DNA of 64,000 nucleotides from Rhopalosiphum padi (taxonomy: Eukaryota > Arthropoda > Insecta > Hemiptera > Aphididae), in assembly GCF_020882245.1 (NCBI RefSeq), contig NC_083597.1, positions 72,270,152 to 72,334,151 of the forward strand. The letters are read 5' to 3'. Below are positions 38,607 to 52,507 of the stretch, piece after piece. Under the pieces are notes generated by a model. The model saw nothing but the letters and a program-made list of their open reading frames with translations, was not told where the DNA came from and did no database searches. Numbering within the stretch: the stretch's first letter is position 1; each line of letters opens with the position of its first letter. The position numbers and the translations under genes are program-made.

Positions 38607-39530
38607 AATAAATTATGTAGGTTAATTTTATTTAAAAATTAAATAATTAATTAAATGGTAATTATATGTTTTTTAGGTATTATATGGAATCGTCACTGAA
38701 TTCAACCGAATTAAAACTATTATTTTTAAGTGTTTAGCTACAAATAATTTTTTATTTAATATGTTTTACAAAAATTATTAATGTGAAAAACAAATATTAC
38801 TGGTATATTAAATTTATGTATATTATGCTCTATACTTTATAATCTTATATTATACTTGAAATGATTATAATTAATTATGTAATGCATATTATGAAATATA
38901 AGTGATATATTTGACAATTTTAAAATGCATTTTCATAAATTAACTAGAAGTTTTATTTGATAAATGCTTAATTTGGCCTGTTACACAGGAGGTAAAAGGC
39001 GTTTGATTACGTATGATTTTTGTCTTTTTTTCCAAAGAACTAAAATTATTATTTTTTGATAAAAGATATAAATATTCTGATTCGTTACATAGAATGCTAC
39101 GAATTTATTTTATTATCAATATAACTTGTTATAGCAGTATTATACCTATGTCGAAAGATTTGGTGATTCATTAAGTATAACAATTTCCTTATAGATTCAA
39201 TAACTATACAATTTACCCGTATTTACTACGTAAATATAACTATAACTCATATTTGGTTCACCAAACATAACTGATATGACAATCAATAACGCATTAACTC
39301 CAGAATTCTTGTATTGATCATATATTCAATTCTAATACTTGATAATTTAAAAAAGCTTAAATCTGTGATGCAAAAAATATCATAATTATTATTCTCCAAA
39401 ATCTGTGAAATTTAAACAATGTCTTGTCAAACTATATATTTATATTACCGTAACGAAACTTAACCGTAAAAACACCTAAATAACACCTAAATAATAAAAT
39501 ATGAGAACTTATAATATATTTCTTACGTCT
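38607..39530. other. Receptor upstream flank and inverted Ya-downstream repeat
   Basis: 38607-38960 matches, inverted, the upstream flank of receptor copies. 39330-39530 is the reverse of the repeat at 20690-20950, which lies next to a Ya exon 3 remnant. No gene supported. Confidence 0.45.
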
Positions 39531-40101
39531 TTAGACTGTGGTGAACCAATTTATTTTAATTTTTATTGGCCTGACAATATTTAATTGTATTAACTTTTCG
39601 TGAATTGTTTTAAGTTTAGTAAATACCATGAAAAGTTGCTTATTGAAAAGTATTCGACACATATAGGATGCAAATTTTCCAATCAACTTTAATTTGAAAC
39701 AGCTGAGCATTACTAATGACGTTATTTCCAACACTTCCAAATCTGCATTTTTCAACTATAAAATCCAAATTTCATATAATGTACATTGTACAATTTGGTT
39801 TGTTAGAGCTATTCTCTATTATTGTAACAATAATGCTAATCGGAATCGACTTTATTTATATGATTAACTATAATTATATTTTATTAGAGTATAATTCTAA
39901 AATTATTTAAATAAAATTAAACATATCTATAACCCATATGTTGGCGTCGTATATTCCTACCACGCTAACACAAATTATGAAATATCGTAATACAAAACAC
40001 ATTTCCATCAATTTAAAACTTCCCTGGTTGTAGTTTATACTACCAATGCTACAAATCAAAAATCACGTATTAAAATGTTTTAGTACTGATTTAACACTCT
40101 T
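39531..40101 (-). pseudogene. Gr-7: receptor pseudogene, exons 1-2 only
   Basis: On the minus strand the start codon is changed to AAG (40101-40099) and exon 1 has TGA in place of the Cys codon after NRC-type sequence. Exon 2 (from about 39758, LKNADLEVLEITSLV) is open to about 39540, where receptor sequence ends at KINWF and joins unrelated repeat DNA. No later exons follow. Confidence 0.75.
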
Positions 40102-40109
40102 AATATTGT

Positions 40110-40560
40110 GTATGTTTGTTTTATTTACAAATTGAGTACAATGTTAAATTGTAATGATTAGTGTTTTATTAATTACGAGTATGTGCCAGCGTCACTTAAT
40201 ACAACTGAATTTATCTAATATTATATAATTTCAGATATTTTTTATTTTTTTTTTTTAAATGTTTCTATAAAATAACTGTTAACGTAAATAAATGTAGTAG
40301 AATAGACAAGAATTAAATTCTTGATTTGAAAATTTGTTGAAAAAAAAAGTAGTAACAACTTGATAATTTTTTTTTAATTTCATCTATGTACTATTAACTA
40401 AAAAAGTATTGAGTGGATAACAGATTTACCTATTTACACACCTACATAATTGGTAAAATGGTAACATTTTAAATCAAAATATTATACAACGTATGATTGG
40501 ATAGGTAAACAAATAGCTTTTAAGAGCCTTATCAGCCATAAACCAACTACGAGCGTTTGT
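40110..40560. other. Receptor upstream sequence then Ya-7 upstream region
   Basis: Starts as the 5' flank of Gr-7 and changes to class I Ya upstream sequence by about 40390 (ATTGAGTGGATAACAGAT). No gene. Confidence 0.45.
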
Positions 40561-40638
40561 GACAATCACGCCACCAGACGTTACTCTATATTGACCAAAA
40601 GCCGACGGAGTATAAAAGGAAGTACTATTGTTCCGTTT

Positions 40639-41696
40639 AGGCATAACACAATTTTTGTGCAAATTTAATACTTAGTGAGTATATTATATAACTAACTTAA
40701 TAATAACATTCGTTTTAATTAATTTAAATCATTCACATTTTATATATTTTGTCTATATTTTTAGCTTTCACTTCATTCCACTAAAACAAATCAAAATCCA
40801 AAAATGGGTGCTGAAAAAGTAACAATGAACATCGTTGTCGTAGGACAAGTCCAATCTGCCAAGGCCATCAAATCGATCGCCAAAGCCACCCCAGCCACCA
40901 GCCAATTGATGGTGAGTACAAATAATTAACTATACAATATGTAAATAATGTTATAGTAAATAAGCCGATTTGTTTTTAAATTAAAATTAATATTTTTCAT
41001 AATTTCAATATACTAAATATATTAATAATTTTGAAAAAAAGGGAAAACTTATTTTTTAAATCTGATGAGTTTAATAAAGATTATTTCATGATTATAAGCA
41101 TTAGTTTTAAATACACCATATAAAAAAAGCACAACTTTAGATCATTAATAAAACTTAATTTTTTTGTTTTATTGAATGTCTTTTTTTATCGACCATTTTA
41201 CTTTTTATAAGGTTAACTCCATTAAGTTTTTTTTGGAATAGTTTATTGTCACGTTACTTGTACAATTTTATATATTAGCTAGAGATAACTCATATATTCA
41301 AACATTTGTAAACATAAATACATAAATGATTTATATAATCTTCCAAATTAATTCTCAATAATTTCAAGAACATATTTTGTAAATGTTTAAGTTCTAAAAA
41401 GTGATAACATTTTTATTATACAGTTGGAAAATAATTTTCATTTTATTTTCTTGATAATCTTTATAATCTAATTGTGCTGATTAGTTATTATATCGCCCAC
41501 TTTGGGAAAAACTGATGTATAATATTATATTACTGTATTAACCGACTATTTTTTGTTTTGTTCTAGAACTGTTAATTCATGACATCAACCTCAAATTCAA
41601 AAATGCCATAGCCCAAACTGTACATAATTTTATAATTTGTTGATAATTATAATAATATGTGTTGACATTGTAAAATAAATCAGTTTCTTCCGTCAA
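40639..41696 (+). ncRNA. Ya: Ya copy 7 (class I promoter, mosaic body): 38-aa ORF
   Basis: Exons 40639-40674, 40765-40911 and 41567 to about 41696. The ORF is 40804-40911 joined to 41567-41575. TATAAAAG is at 40611-40618, ATCACGCCA at about 40565-40573, AATAAA at 41674-41679. The promoter and codons 1-7 are class I, but Ile-25 and the first ~320 bp of intron 2 match minus-strand class II copies 2 and 10. The rest of intron 2 and exon 3 match Ya-1. A unique synonymous GTA is at Val-13. Confidence 0.72.
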
Positions 41697-41699
41697 TTA

Positions 41700-42250
41700 A
41701 CTTGTATTTTATTTATTCCTGCTATTTTACGTTAGTAAAATAAATTATAAGCCAGAGGTTGTCATTTAATGAAATGTTTATACTTATATATTAAAGTATA
41801 TTTTTATAAAAAAAATACTTTAACAAGTTGTTAAGTAATTGTTCAAGAATGAATACTATTTAGAATATAAATGTTTGAATGATTCGCGTTAATTGTTGAA
41901 ATCCTTTGTACTACACTGTCAACATTTAATTACTTAATACTTTTTAAAAAAAACACATATATTTAATTAATGAAAATACATTTCAAAATTGAAAAAAATA
42001 TTACTTATATTATATAATATGTATTACATGAAAATAGAAGTAATGTGTAACGAGCATATAAATTAATTATCAATTATATTTGTATTTCACTTCAATAATT
42101 TTTCGTAAGAAATAAATTCAATTTAAATAATGTAAATCTATTAGTTTGTAAATACGTTTAAATAATAGTTTTAATTCAGTTGAATTGAGTGACTAGTTAA
42201 TCATTACTATTTAATTTTGTACTCAATTTCTAAATAAAACTGACATAAAC
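41700..42250. other. Ya 3' flank and Gr-8 upstream flank, no gene
   Basis: Sequence passes from Ya 3' flank to the conserved receptor upstream region at about 41950. Nothing else seen. Confidence 0.45.
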
Positions 42251-42254
42251 AGTT

Positions 42255-43870
42255 ATGACTGTGAGATCAGTACTAAAGAATCTTAACAGGTGTTTTTTGA
42301 TTTATGGCATTGGTAGTATAAACTACAACCAGGGACGTTTAAAGACAAGAGTGATATTTAATGTCTTGCGATATTTCATAATTTGTGTCAACGTTCTAAG
42401 AATATACGATTTTATTTAAATAATTTTGGAATTACACTCTTATTAAAAAAAATCAAAGTTTATTTTATATATGAAGTCCATTCCAATTAGCAATATTATC
42501 TCAATAGAGAATAGCTCGAACAAACAAAACTGAATAATGAAAATTTTATGAAACTTTGATTTTATATAGTTGAAAAATGTGGATTCGGAGGTGTTGGAAT
42601 TAATGTCATTAATAATGCTGGGTTGTTACGAATTAACGTTAATGGACAATTTGCATCTAATATTTATCGAATATTTTTTGATATGCAACTTCCTATCTAT
42701 GGTATTAACTTACCTTGAAAAAATTTACGAAAAGTTGATACGACTGAATGTGGTCAGGTCAATAAAAATAAAAATAAATTTGATTTAATTTTTATTTCTT
42801 CTTAAAATATAATATGCATACGTTCCATTCGGCTGCACGCACCTATGGTTCCGTACTTTAATTATACAATTTAAGACAATTGGTAAGTATATTATCGTAT
42901 AAAAATATTTTACTATACATTTTTTAGATGTTTAATAGTATATTATTATTTCTTTCTATCGCGCTTTATCGTTGTATTTTAGTCTTAAATCCGATTGTAC
43001 AATTTATTATTTAAAAAAAAACTTAAATAATAAATTTTCATCGCAATTTGCTTATAAATTCATACTTTATATTATGAACTCCATGTAAAACTAAATTCAC
43101 TTCAGTCCGTGTTACCCCCCTGTTACCCCTAAGTGAAGAAGTTTATCTTTTTTTTGTGTAAATATGGTTGTGAGTTAACTTTTATCAAACTTTAAACTTA
43201 GAATGTACAACCTGTGTATACATGATTTACAACGTATAATATTTTTAATCATATTGAAAACATATTCACTTTTAAAAATACATATGAATTGAAATATTAT
43301 AATAAACATTTGACACATAAAAACACGAATAATTTCCTTGTTAATTATCCTATGATAATACATCGATGTACTCTTATATATAAATAAATTACATCTTTTT
43401 TTTTTAAATCCGAATATATTGTTATATGTTTGTAATATAAGTTTAAAAATAATACTTTGACATATGCCAAAAAAATTTTTTTAGGTCCAATGGTTTATCT
43501 CAAATGTCTGTCAGTGCGTTGCATTTTGTGAATACATAATAATAATGATGTACATTAAATAGATGGTGAACAATATATGATAACATCTTGGAAAGAAATT
43601 CAACAATAAACACACTCGAAGATATGTATTTGGAACTTATAGAATTTTTAAACGATATCAATAAATCAATATATGATTTGTCGGGCATAGTTGATCTTAT
43701 CGGTACAAATATTGTTCAAATTATTAGCATATTGTACCATTATATAATTATACCAGAACAATTTGTTTGTGATCATGATTATATTACCCGGTTTTTTTTA
43801 ATAGAATTATCAATGAACATATGTTATAGTAGTCTACAAGATTGAACATATGCCAGAAAAGGAGGTTTTT
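42255..43870 (+). pseudogene. Gr-8: receptor pseudogene, exons 1-4 with several lesions
   Basis: Exon 1 (from ATG 42255) has lost its last codons and splice donor by a ~30-bp deletion after IYD. Exon 2 (from 42570, LKNVDSEVLELMSL) is frameshifted near 42645. Exon 3 starts near 42929 and is open with a good donor (CCGATT|GTACAA). Exon 4 (from 43485) has TAG at 43560-43562 for the conserved Trp of IKW and further shifts. Exons 5-6 are missing, replaced by Ya 3' flank sequence from about 43940. Confidence 0.8.
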
Positions 43871-44148
43871 AAATTGTATTTTTAAAATTACTCGTATAGT
43901 ACTTTTATACTTATGTTATTGTATACAAATATTATTTTGTATATAATTATTATACAAAAGTATAATATATAACTTGTATTTGTTATCCAAATATTCATGA
44001 TTATAATAGACATTACAACATGATACAAAACCCCTTAAAAAGTATTTTAAATAGCTTGTATAACAGGTTTTCGTGATTAAAAACTATGGAATAATATTCT
44101 AAACATTGGAAAAGGTAAATACTAAAAAAAGCACAAACAGTTATATAT

Positions 44149-45181
44149 ATATCGGAAAGGACTGATTTATTTTATGGTGTCAATACTGATATGAATTACA
44201 TATTATTGTATTGTTAGGCTATGGCATTTTTGAGTGTGTGATTAATTGACTACATGAATTAACAGTTCTGAAACAAAAAATAAAAAAAAAAATATAAATT
44301 TCCATACTAAAAATCATTTAACATAAATTATACCATATTTTTATATAACAATACATAAAATAAATGTGAGTATAATATTATAATATTGCTATTTACGAAT
44401 TAGTATTCAAGCATTTTAAACAATAACTATATATTATATATTTTTAAGTTAAATCATAATAAATTTCATCTATTTACGAAATAATAAACAAAAATAAGTA
44501 GTCAGCTAATATATTTAACTTCACATTTTTAAAAAACTAATTTTTATTATGAACAACCACTACAAAATAAAATATACAAATACATGAAATTTTGATTTCC
44601 AATACAATTAATGGGAGTCTACCTTGCTTAAGTTAAAATGGTCGATGAAAAAAGTCATTCAATAAAAAAAAAATAAATTTTATTTACGATTTAAAATACA
44701 TATAAATTTGTACTTTTTTATACTGTTTATTATACAAATGCTAATAAACATGAATTAATTTTTATTAAAATAGTCAGTTTTAAAACATACGTTTTTTACG
44801 TTTTAATAATTATTAATAGATATATAGTATATTGAGAATATGAAAAATATTGATTTTAGTTTGAAAATATCGGCTCATTTACTATAACATTATTTAAATG
44901 TTGTATAGTTAATTATTTGTACTCACCATCAATTGGCTGGTGGCTGGGGTGGCTTTGGCGACCGATTTGATGGCCTTGGCAGATTGGACTTGTCCGACGA
45001 CAACGATGTTCATGGTTACTTTTTCAGCGCCCATTTTTGATTTGTTGGTTGGTTTTTGAGGATTAAAGTGAAAACTGCAAGTAGAAATAAAATTGTTATT
45101 AATTCGATATCAAAATAAAACTGTTAATTTCGTTTTGTACTTACCAAAGAATAAATTCGCACAAAAAGATGTGTTATGCCG
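44149..45181 (-). ncRNA. Ya: Ya copy 8 (class II): three-exon transcript with 38-aa ORF
   Basis: Minus strand: exon 1 about 45181-45145, exon 2 45074-44927, exon 3 from 44267. The ORF is 45034-44927 joined to 44267-44259. TATATAAA is at 45209-45202, AATAAA at 44171-44166. Consensus peptide. It is the block B counterpart of Ya-4, with which it agrees in exons, introns and promoter. Confidence 0.7.
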
Positions 45182-45329
45182 GAATCGAGATCTCGGTTGT
45201 CTTTATATACTGTGTCAGTCGACAGATAAAAGTGGGGCCGTAGCGTGGCGTGATGTCGATAGTATTATTTTTATTTTGTTATACAGCGGTGTTGTGAAAC
45301 GATATATTTTATCACACCATATCGAATAT

Positions 45330-47220
45330 TGATAAAAGTTTATCGTGGACGAAAGTGGTGTATTAAACAACAATTATAATAATTTTGTTAAAAGCGTAAA
45401 CATAAATCATATACGACATATTTTTTTTTACGAGAAATACACTCAAAAAGTATTGACATTTTTGGACATTTTTATTCCCTATTTTTAAAATCAATTTTTT
45501 AATGAATTATTAATTGGTTCTAACTTTCAAGTATTGATTTAAGTTTAGACAAACGAAATAGTTGACTAAAATTATTTTGCTTAGCACTCCTATACCACTC
45601 AAATATGTTATAAATAATTATAACTTTAATAATTAACTACTTTTTTGGGTTTAATTGTTATGTATAAAAAATAAGCGGAAAACAATAATATTTTTTATTT
45701 TTAATCCACAATATTAGATAATAAAAAGTATACAGGCTAATATTAAAATAAATAAAAAGTTAAATTCTTAGAAAACTTTAACGATTTGTAAGTTTTTTTT
45801 TCATAAACGTTGTTTTGTAAGAAATTAAAATTTTACCTTTAAAATAATAACTTTTCTTGAGAAATCCGATGTTACCTCTAAAGGAATCATGTAACTTTTA
45901 TAAGATAATATAGTATTGTGTAGTAAATTAAGTGAATTATTGTTTTTTAACATATATTATTGTAATGAATTTAACAAATGTTAAAGTTTATACATATATA
46001 TATATTTATCAGTTGAAAACTGTTTTAATATCTATAATAATTCAAACAATCGCTTATTATATTATTAATATAATATCATATTATTAAATACTTAAATAAA
46101 TAATTAAAAACTTAAAATGTCTATAATACATAAAAGTTTTAATTTAGATTGGGATAATTATACTCAATTATAATATATTATGATATATTATGTCTAATAT
46201 TTTTGACTGTTATTTAGCACATCATTTCAGATTATGAGGAATTTTTGCTCTATTCTATTTAAATAATATCAATGTATAGTATTATTACTCACTTGGTTAT
46301 AAATTATTATAATATAATTTATAACTTATAAAGCTTAAAAATTAAACACAAGATTTTACAATAAGTTTTTTTTATATCAATATAAACATTTCAAAAATAC
46401 ATTTATGGCATTGTTAATATTTTGGTTTGATATCTTGAATAAAATCTAAAATAATTATAGTAATTAATATAAAACCATTTTGCATGACCGTTATAAATGT
46501 ATAATACTCTTGCTAATAAAAATATTAAACTATTGTATATTGATATGATTATTATACGTAACTTTAATTTTATGGCTGGTATAAAATATTTTGAAAATGT
46601 TATCATAAATAGACAACGCTATTATAAAAATTTGGTGAAAATTACAATTAGTTACAATGATTCGATTTTGAGTTACAGCAAATTAAAAAATCGGTTTTAT
46701 TAAAAACTGGTTATGCGTAAAAATGCACGTTTTTCCTTTACTTTTTAAGGATTTTTACTGATGCTTTTGAAAACTAGTGGACAATTTTTAGTTTTGACCC
46801 CCCCCCCCAAGGAACAACTAGATTCATTTTCCTTTTCAGAGAGGGGCTAAAGTCCTAAACCAAAGGACTATTGCTACTCTAAAACGTGATGACAGACACA
46901 AAAAAAAAATAACATGCATCATTGTAAAACTAATACATTAATCACTCCGTTCAGAATCTCAAATCAAATGTTGATAAAGATTTATTGAGATGTCTTAATC
47001 TTAAAAATTTCACGTTTTGTAATTATTTCGACTTTATAACTAAAAAAATTACTGGGTGGATAAAAGATTTACATATTTACACACCAACTTAATTAGTAAA
47101 ATGGTAATATTTAAAATCATAATATGATGGGTAGGTACACAAATAGCTTTTGAGCGGCTTATCAGCCATAAACCAACTACGAGCGCTTGGGACAATCACG
47201 CCACTAGACGTTGCTCTATA
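45330..47220. other. Spacer between divergent Ya-8 and Ya-9, no gene
   Basis: Same content as the block A spacer without the 813-bp transposon: class II upstream flank, AT-rich sequence, and transposon debris at about 46740-46970 with a C-run at about 46798-46808. Confidence 0.55.
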
Positions 47221-47268
47221 TTGACCAAAAGCCGACTGAGTATATAAGGAAGAGCTATTGCTTATTTG

Positions 47269-48319
47269 AGGCATAACGCAATTTTTGTGCAAATCTAATC
47301 TTCAGTGAGTATATTATAATACAATCTATCTAATAATAATATTTGTTTTAATTCATTTAAATCGTTTATATTTTATATATTTTTTCTATACTTTTAGCTT
47401 TCACTTCATTCCACTAAAACAAATCAAAATCCAAAAATGGGTGCTGAAAAAGTAACAATGAACATCGTTGTCGTCGGACAAGTCCAATCTGCCAAGGCCA
47501 TCAAATCGGTCGCCAAAGCCACACCAGCCACCAGCCAATTGATGGTGAGTTATTGAGTTTAAATTATATTATATAAGATATTATTTACTTTAAAATATTA
47601 ATTGATATTTAGGTGTTCTTTTTTTTCAATTCGCCTTGTTAATTTGTTTTTAACAATATTCATTTTCTACACATTTTCGTTTTGAAAATGCACTTTGATT
47701 GATATATTAATTCAATTGTAAATATGATTGATAAATCAATTAATTATTGTCTCGTATATTTCATAAAAATGTAGTAACCACTCAATATAACTACTGCAAC
47801 TCAAATATAAGTATACATCATATTTTTTTTATTATACATTTTTAACAATATACTATAATTTAATAACAATATTTTTTTTTAAATAGTATCTTGTTACATT
47901 ACTTGTCAAATTATACATCGATTACAGATAGCACATAACTATAGATAGGTATCATAACTTTTGTAAACATAATAAATAAACAATTTATATAATCTTCCGA
48001 TTTAATTCTCAGTAATTTTAAGAACACATTTTGTAAAGTAAGTTTTAAAAAGTAATAATATTTTAATTATACGGTTGGAAAATAATTGTCATTTTATTGT
48101 TTTATTTAAATTTAATTAGGCCTTTATTTAATTTATTATACATAAGTATATTGTATTAATGGATATTTTTTGTTTTGTTCTAGAACTGTTAATTCATTAT
48201 GTCGACATCAATCTCAAATTCAAAAATGCCATAGCCCAAACTTTACATATTTTTATAATTTAATGATAATTAAAATAATATGTGTTGACATTGCAAAATA
48301 AATCAGTCTTTTCCGTCAA
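47269..48319 (+). ncRNA. Ya: Ya copy 9 (class I): three-exon transcript with 38-aa ORF
   Basis: Exons 47269-47304, 47398-47544 and 48184 to about 48319. The ORF is 47437-47544 joined to 48184-48192. The TATA variant TATATAAG is at 47241-47248, start TTTGAGG, AATAAA at 48297-48302. Coding sequence is identical to Ya-5. Intron 2 is about 100 bp shorter than in Ya-5 because of a single deletion. Confidence 0.7.
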
Positions 48320-49133
48320 TTAACTGATTTTTTTATTTATTCCTGCTATTTTACGTTCATAAAATAGTTTATAAATCTAGGTTGTAATTTTAATAAAATC
48401 ACAGAGATAAAGTAGAGTGCACTATATTTTATACTTTTTCTAATATTGGTAGGTACATTTTTAAATTTTTCGATAAACTACAATTACCATATTATTTAAG
48501 ACTATGCTATTTAAACATTTTAATACAATTATGGTTTTGGAAGAAAAATTTTAAAATATGCAACATGAAATTGTTTCTGATTTCTAAGATAAGTGCTGAT
48601 AACCTACATTATTTGATTTGTGTAATGATTTTTTTAAAAGTTTTATACGTTTTTATTTTTTAGATTTTAGATAGTTTTTACCTTATATTTATAGATTTCT
48701 AGTCGCAGTACATTATTCTGTAATTCAATGAATTTTTATCCTACATTGTGTTAAATTTATTTAACGCTTGCTATTAATAGGATTGCAGCATAATCCAACA
48801 CAATTTTGGTTGAACTTTTTTTCTTATAAAATAAAAGATACAGTGAGATGTTCTTAAATACACCAATTAAAGAAAATTAAAGGATTGTTACTTCTAATTT
48901 TTTTCGATAAAATAATGTCCTTATAACATGATAACAATTGTTAAATTTATTTTTTGTGATAAACAAAATAAATACAAATTGATATGTTTGTATTTTCTAA
49001 ATGTAATTATTACGAAGAATTTTTGAATATTTTTGATTATAAAATATAATAATTTGAGAAATTACTACATTAAATAAAATAGTTTAACTATTCATATTGA
49101 ATGCTTTAAAATTGAATGCATTCTTATGCACTT

Positions 49134-49818
49134 ATGAGTCATATATATTTGTATAATAGCAGACTAAATTTTTTTGAAATGATTTTTTAATTTTATTATA
49201 AAGCCATAACACTTTTGTATAATTCAGAGGTTACCAACCTTTTTTGACTCACGGCACCATTAGTTATTTTCTAAAAACCCGAAGGCACCTTATGTCCTAT
49301 GGCCTATAGACTAAAATTATATTTCAAATAATCAATTCAGATGGGTGAATAACATACTATAAAAATTTACGTTTATTTTATAATAGGCTTATACTGTTTA
49401 ATTGAATTGTGATTAATTTAATAAATTAGTTTTCATTTGTATAAACCGAACAAAAATATTGTTTAACAGGATAAAAATTTAAAATATATTAAATTAAAAA
49501 ACACTTTAGCAAAATATAGTACATTTTAGAAATAAAAACACAAAAACATTTAAATCATTCATATTGTATTTTAAATTCTCGAAGCACTCTTATAATATAA
49601 CAGCTGCTTAATTAATAATTATATACCTATATATTATCTAAAAACACTTTTAGTTTATTATAAAATAATTGTATAATAGGCATTAAATATTATTTTTTCT
49701 AATCAGTTCAAAATTAAATTTATAATATTTATAATAAAATTAGTAGTAAAAGAGTATTTACGTAAATAAATATTATAAATAAATATTATTTTATTAAGTT
49801 TTAATTTAATATACTCTT
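49134..49818. mobile_element. Extra ~680 bp below block B, with a hAT-like end
   Basis: Homology between the two duplicated regions stops at about 49133 and resumes at about 49818 (matching 29607). The extra DNA includes CAGAGGTTACCAACCTTTTT at 49225-49244 followed by GACTCACGGCACC, a hAT-type terminal sequence. A matching opposite end was not found, so element limits are uncertain. Confidence 0.5.
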
Positions 49819-50855
49819 ACAATTGAATAATATATAATATCACATGACGTAAACATTTTAAGTATTTATAATATTCTTAACACACAAATTTTCGATCATA
49901 CAACATATTTCATACAGTGGCTGTATGCAATAATTTGAATATTAAAATACTTATTTGAAAAAAATAAAATGATCTTGATAGATTTTTTTTTTAACAAAAA
50001 GTTTGTTAAAATACTACAATATCGTTCATTTAACTTTTATACATAGAACGTTAAATAAATATTTACATTTTTTAAAACTGATTTATTTAATATAATGTCA
50101 ATATCATTGATTAAAGAAAAAATTTTAAAATATAATTTAAAAATAAATCATAAGTCAAAATATCAAGCTTGTTCAAAAACAATATGATCATTATTTTTTT
50201 ATATTTATGCTAGGAAAAATGAAAATTGATATGATAGGTATGTATCGTAAATTTATTTTCAACATTGTTTAACGAAATCATAATCTAAAAATATAGATCA
50301 TCCATTATGATCCTGCAATATTATTTCAATATATTTTTATAGAAAAAATACTTTAAACAAGTTGTTAAGTTATTATTCAAGAATGAATGCTATTTAGTAT
50401 AATTAAATATTGAAATGTTTGATTATGATTCTCGATTACAGTTGAAAACCTTTGTACTACTTACACCGATATCATCTTAATGGTTACTTCACACTTTTTA
50501 CAAATAACATATTTTTAATTCATGAAAATACATTTTAAAATTGTCAAAAATATTACTTAATATATTATATATGCATTAAATTATTAATGATTAATTATCA
50601 TAGTAAGTACAATTATTATTGAAGCAATGCGTAATAAGCATATAAATAAATTGCCAACAATATTTGTTTTTCACTTCAATAACTTTTCTTAAAAAACACA
50701 TTCAATTAAAATAATGTAATTCTATTAGTTTGTAAATACGTTAAAATAATAGTTTTAATTTAGTTGAATTCAGTGCCATTGGCACATAACACCTAAACAA
50801 CTAATCATTACAATTTAATTTTGTACTAAATTTGTAAATAAAACAAACATACACA
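49819..50855. other. Flank repeat and Gr-9 upstream region, no gene
   Basis: Matches 29607-30590 upstream of Gr-5 throughout, at lower identity than the Ya blocks. From about 50520 it is the conserved receptor upstream region. Confidence 0.5.
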
Positions 50856-50858
50856 AAT

Positions 50859-52507
50859 ATGAGTGTGAAATCAGTATTAAATAATTTTAATAGGTGTTTT
50901 TTGTTATGCGGCATTGGTAGTATAAACTACAACCAGGGAAGCTTAAAGACGACAGTGATGTTTAATGTCTTGCGATATTTCATAATTTGGGTTAACGTTG
51001 TAATACAACATACGCCAGCAACAAATGGGTAATCGATATGTTTAATTTTATTTCAATAATTTTGGCATTATTCTCAATTCTATTATAGTCATAATTGTTA
51101 TTTTATATGCAATCGATTCAATTAACATTGTCATAACAATATCGAATATCTTGAAAAAGAAAATTGTATAATGCGCATGTTATGAACTTTTATTTTATAG
51201 GTAAAATTAAGGTGGATTGAGAAATGATGGAAATAAAATCATTAATAATGCTCGGCTGTATCGAATTAATATTAATTAGAAAATTCCCATCCCATATGTG
51301 TCGAATATTTTTTGATAAGTAACTATTCATGATATTAACTAAACTTGAAAATATTCAAGAAAAGTTGATACAACTGAATGTGGTCAGGCCAATAAAAATA
51401 AAAATAAATTGGTTTGTCGTAATTGGATTTAATTTGTATTTCTTAATAAATAATATAGATTTTATACATAGGCTTGTGTACAACTACGATAAAATCTATA
51501 CACTATACAAATTAAATAAAGTATATTTATCATATAAGAATTTTTTAGTACAAATATTATAGATATTTAAAAGTATATCATTAGTTGTTTCTATCCCGTT
51601 ATATCGTTGTATTCTAGTTTCTTCTATTGGATTGTAGAATTTAGTATATTTAAACAACTCAAATAATTAATAATTACAGTAAATAGCTTATAAATTTAAA
51701 CTTTATTTTGTGAACTCCATGTAGACCGAAATTAACTTTTTTCATTAATCTTATTCCATGAATTATCATATTATAAAAAATTATGTAGATTAAATCTATT
51801 TATCCACGTAAATATAAGATTGATTTCACTATTAGCAACTTTAAAGAAAAATAAATATATATTCAACCTGTGTACCTATACAATATACTTTTCGATTTAT
51901 ATTGTTTTTAATCGTACTAAATAAACTTTCAATTTGCAATAATTATATGAATTGAAACATAATAAACATTTGGCTTATAAAAATTCGAATTATCTCCTTT
52001 TTTGGTAATAGAACGACGCACTTTTATATTTAAATAAATTACACATCATTTTTTCAATTAAATCAGAATACTTTGATATATTATGTATGTTAGATAAGTT
52101 TAAGACTAATACTCTGACGCCATACAATACAAAAAACATATATTTTTAGGTTCAATGGTTGATCTCAAATATGTGTCTGTGCATTACATGTTGTGAATAC
52201 ATACTACTAATATTGCATATTAGGTGGTTGGTGAACAAAATAAATGATCAAATGTTGGAAAGAAATTCAACAATAAGCAAACTCAGAGATATGTATTTGG
52301 AAGTTATAGAATGCTTAGACGATATCAATGGATAATAATTTTTTTCTTTTTATTAAGATCAAGTTTTTTATCTTTCGAAGATTGCATGAACACTATCATA
52401 TTAACCTGTATGGAATATATCAGATTAATTTAAGACAACTAATTTTTTTATCTAACAAGATTTGTACATATTTATTTATTCAAATTCTGTTCAAATTTAA
52501 TAAATAA
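50859..52507 (+). pseudogene. Gr-9: receptor pseudogene with internal deletion
   Basis: Exon 1 starts at ATG 50859 (MSVKSVLNNFNRCFLLCGIG) and is frameshifted after NVVI. Exon 2 (from about 51201) has an early TGA by frameshift and TAA near 51320. Exon 3 starts near 51561. Exon 4 (from about 52150) is open through LEVIECLDDIN, then a deletion at about 52330 removes the rest of exon 4, exon 5 and most of their introns. Exon 6 (52358-52507) is open and ends CTYLFIQILFK, the best match in the window to the Gr TY motif. Confidence 0.8.

Larger units (their letters stand above)
44161..49133 (+). repeat. Segmental duplication, block B
   Basis: Near-identical partner of block A (23677-29566), carrying Ya-8/Ya-9 in the same divergent order. 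It lacks the 813-bp transposon (single TAAA at 46383-46386). Sequence before 44160 is similar to block A's flank but much more diverged, so the left edge of the recent copy is near the Ya-8 polyadenylation signal. Confidence 0.85.
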
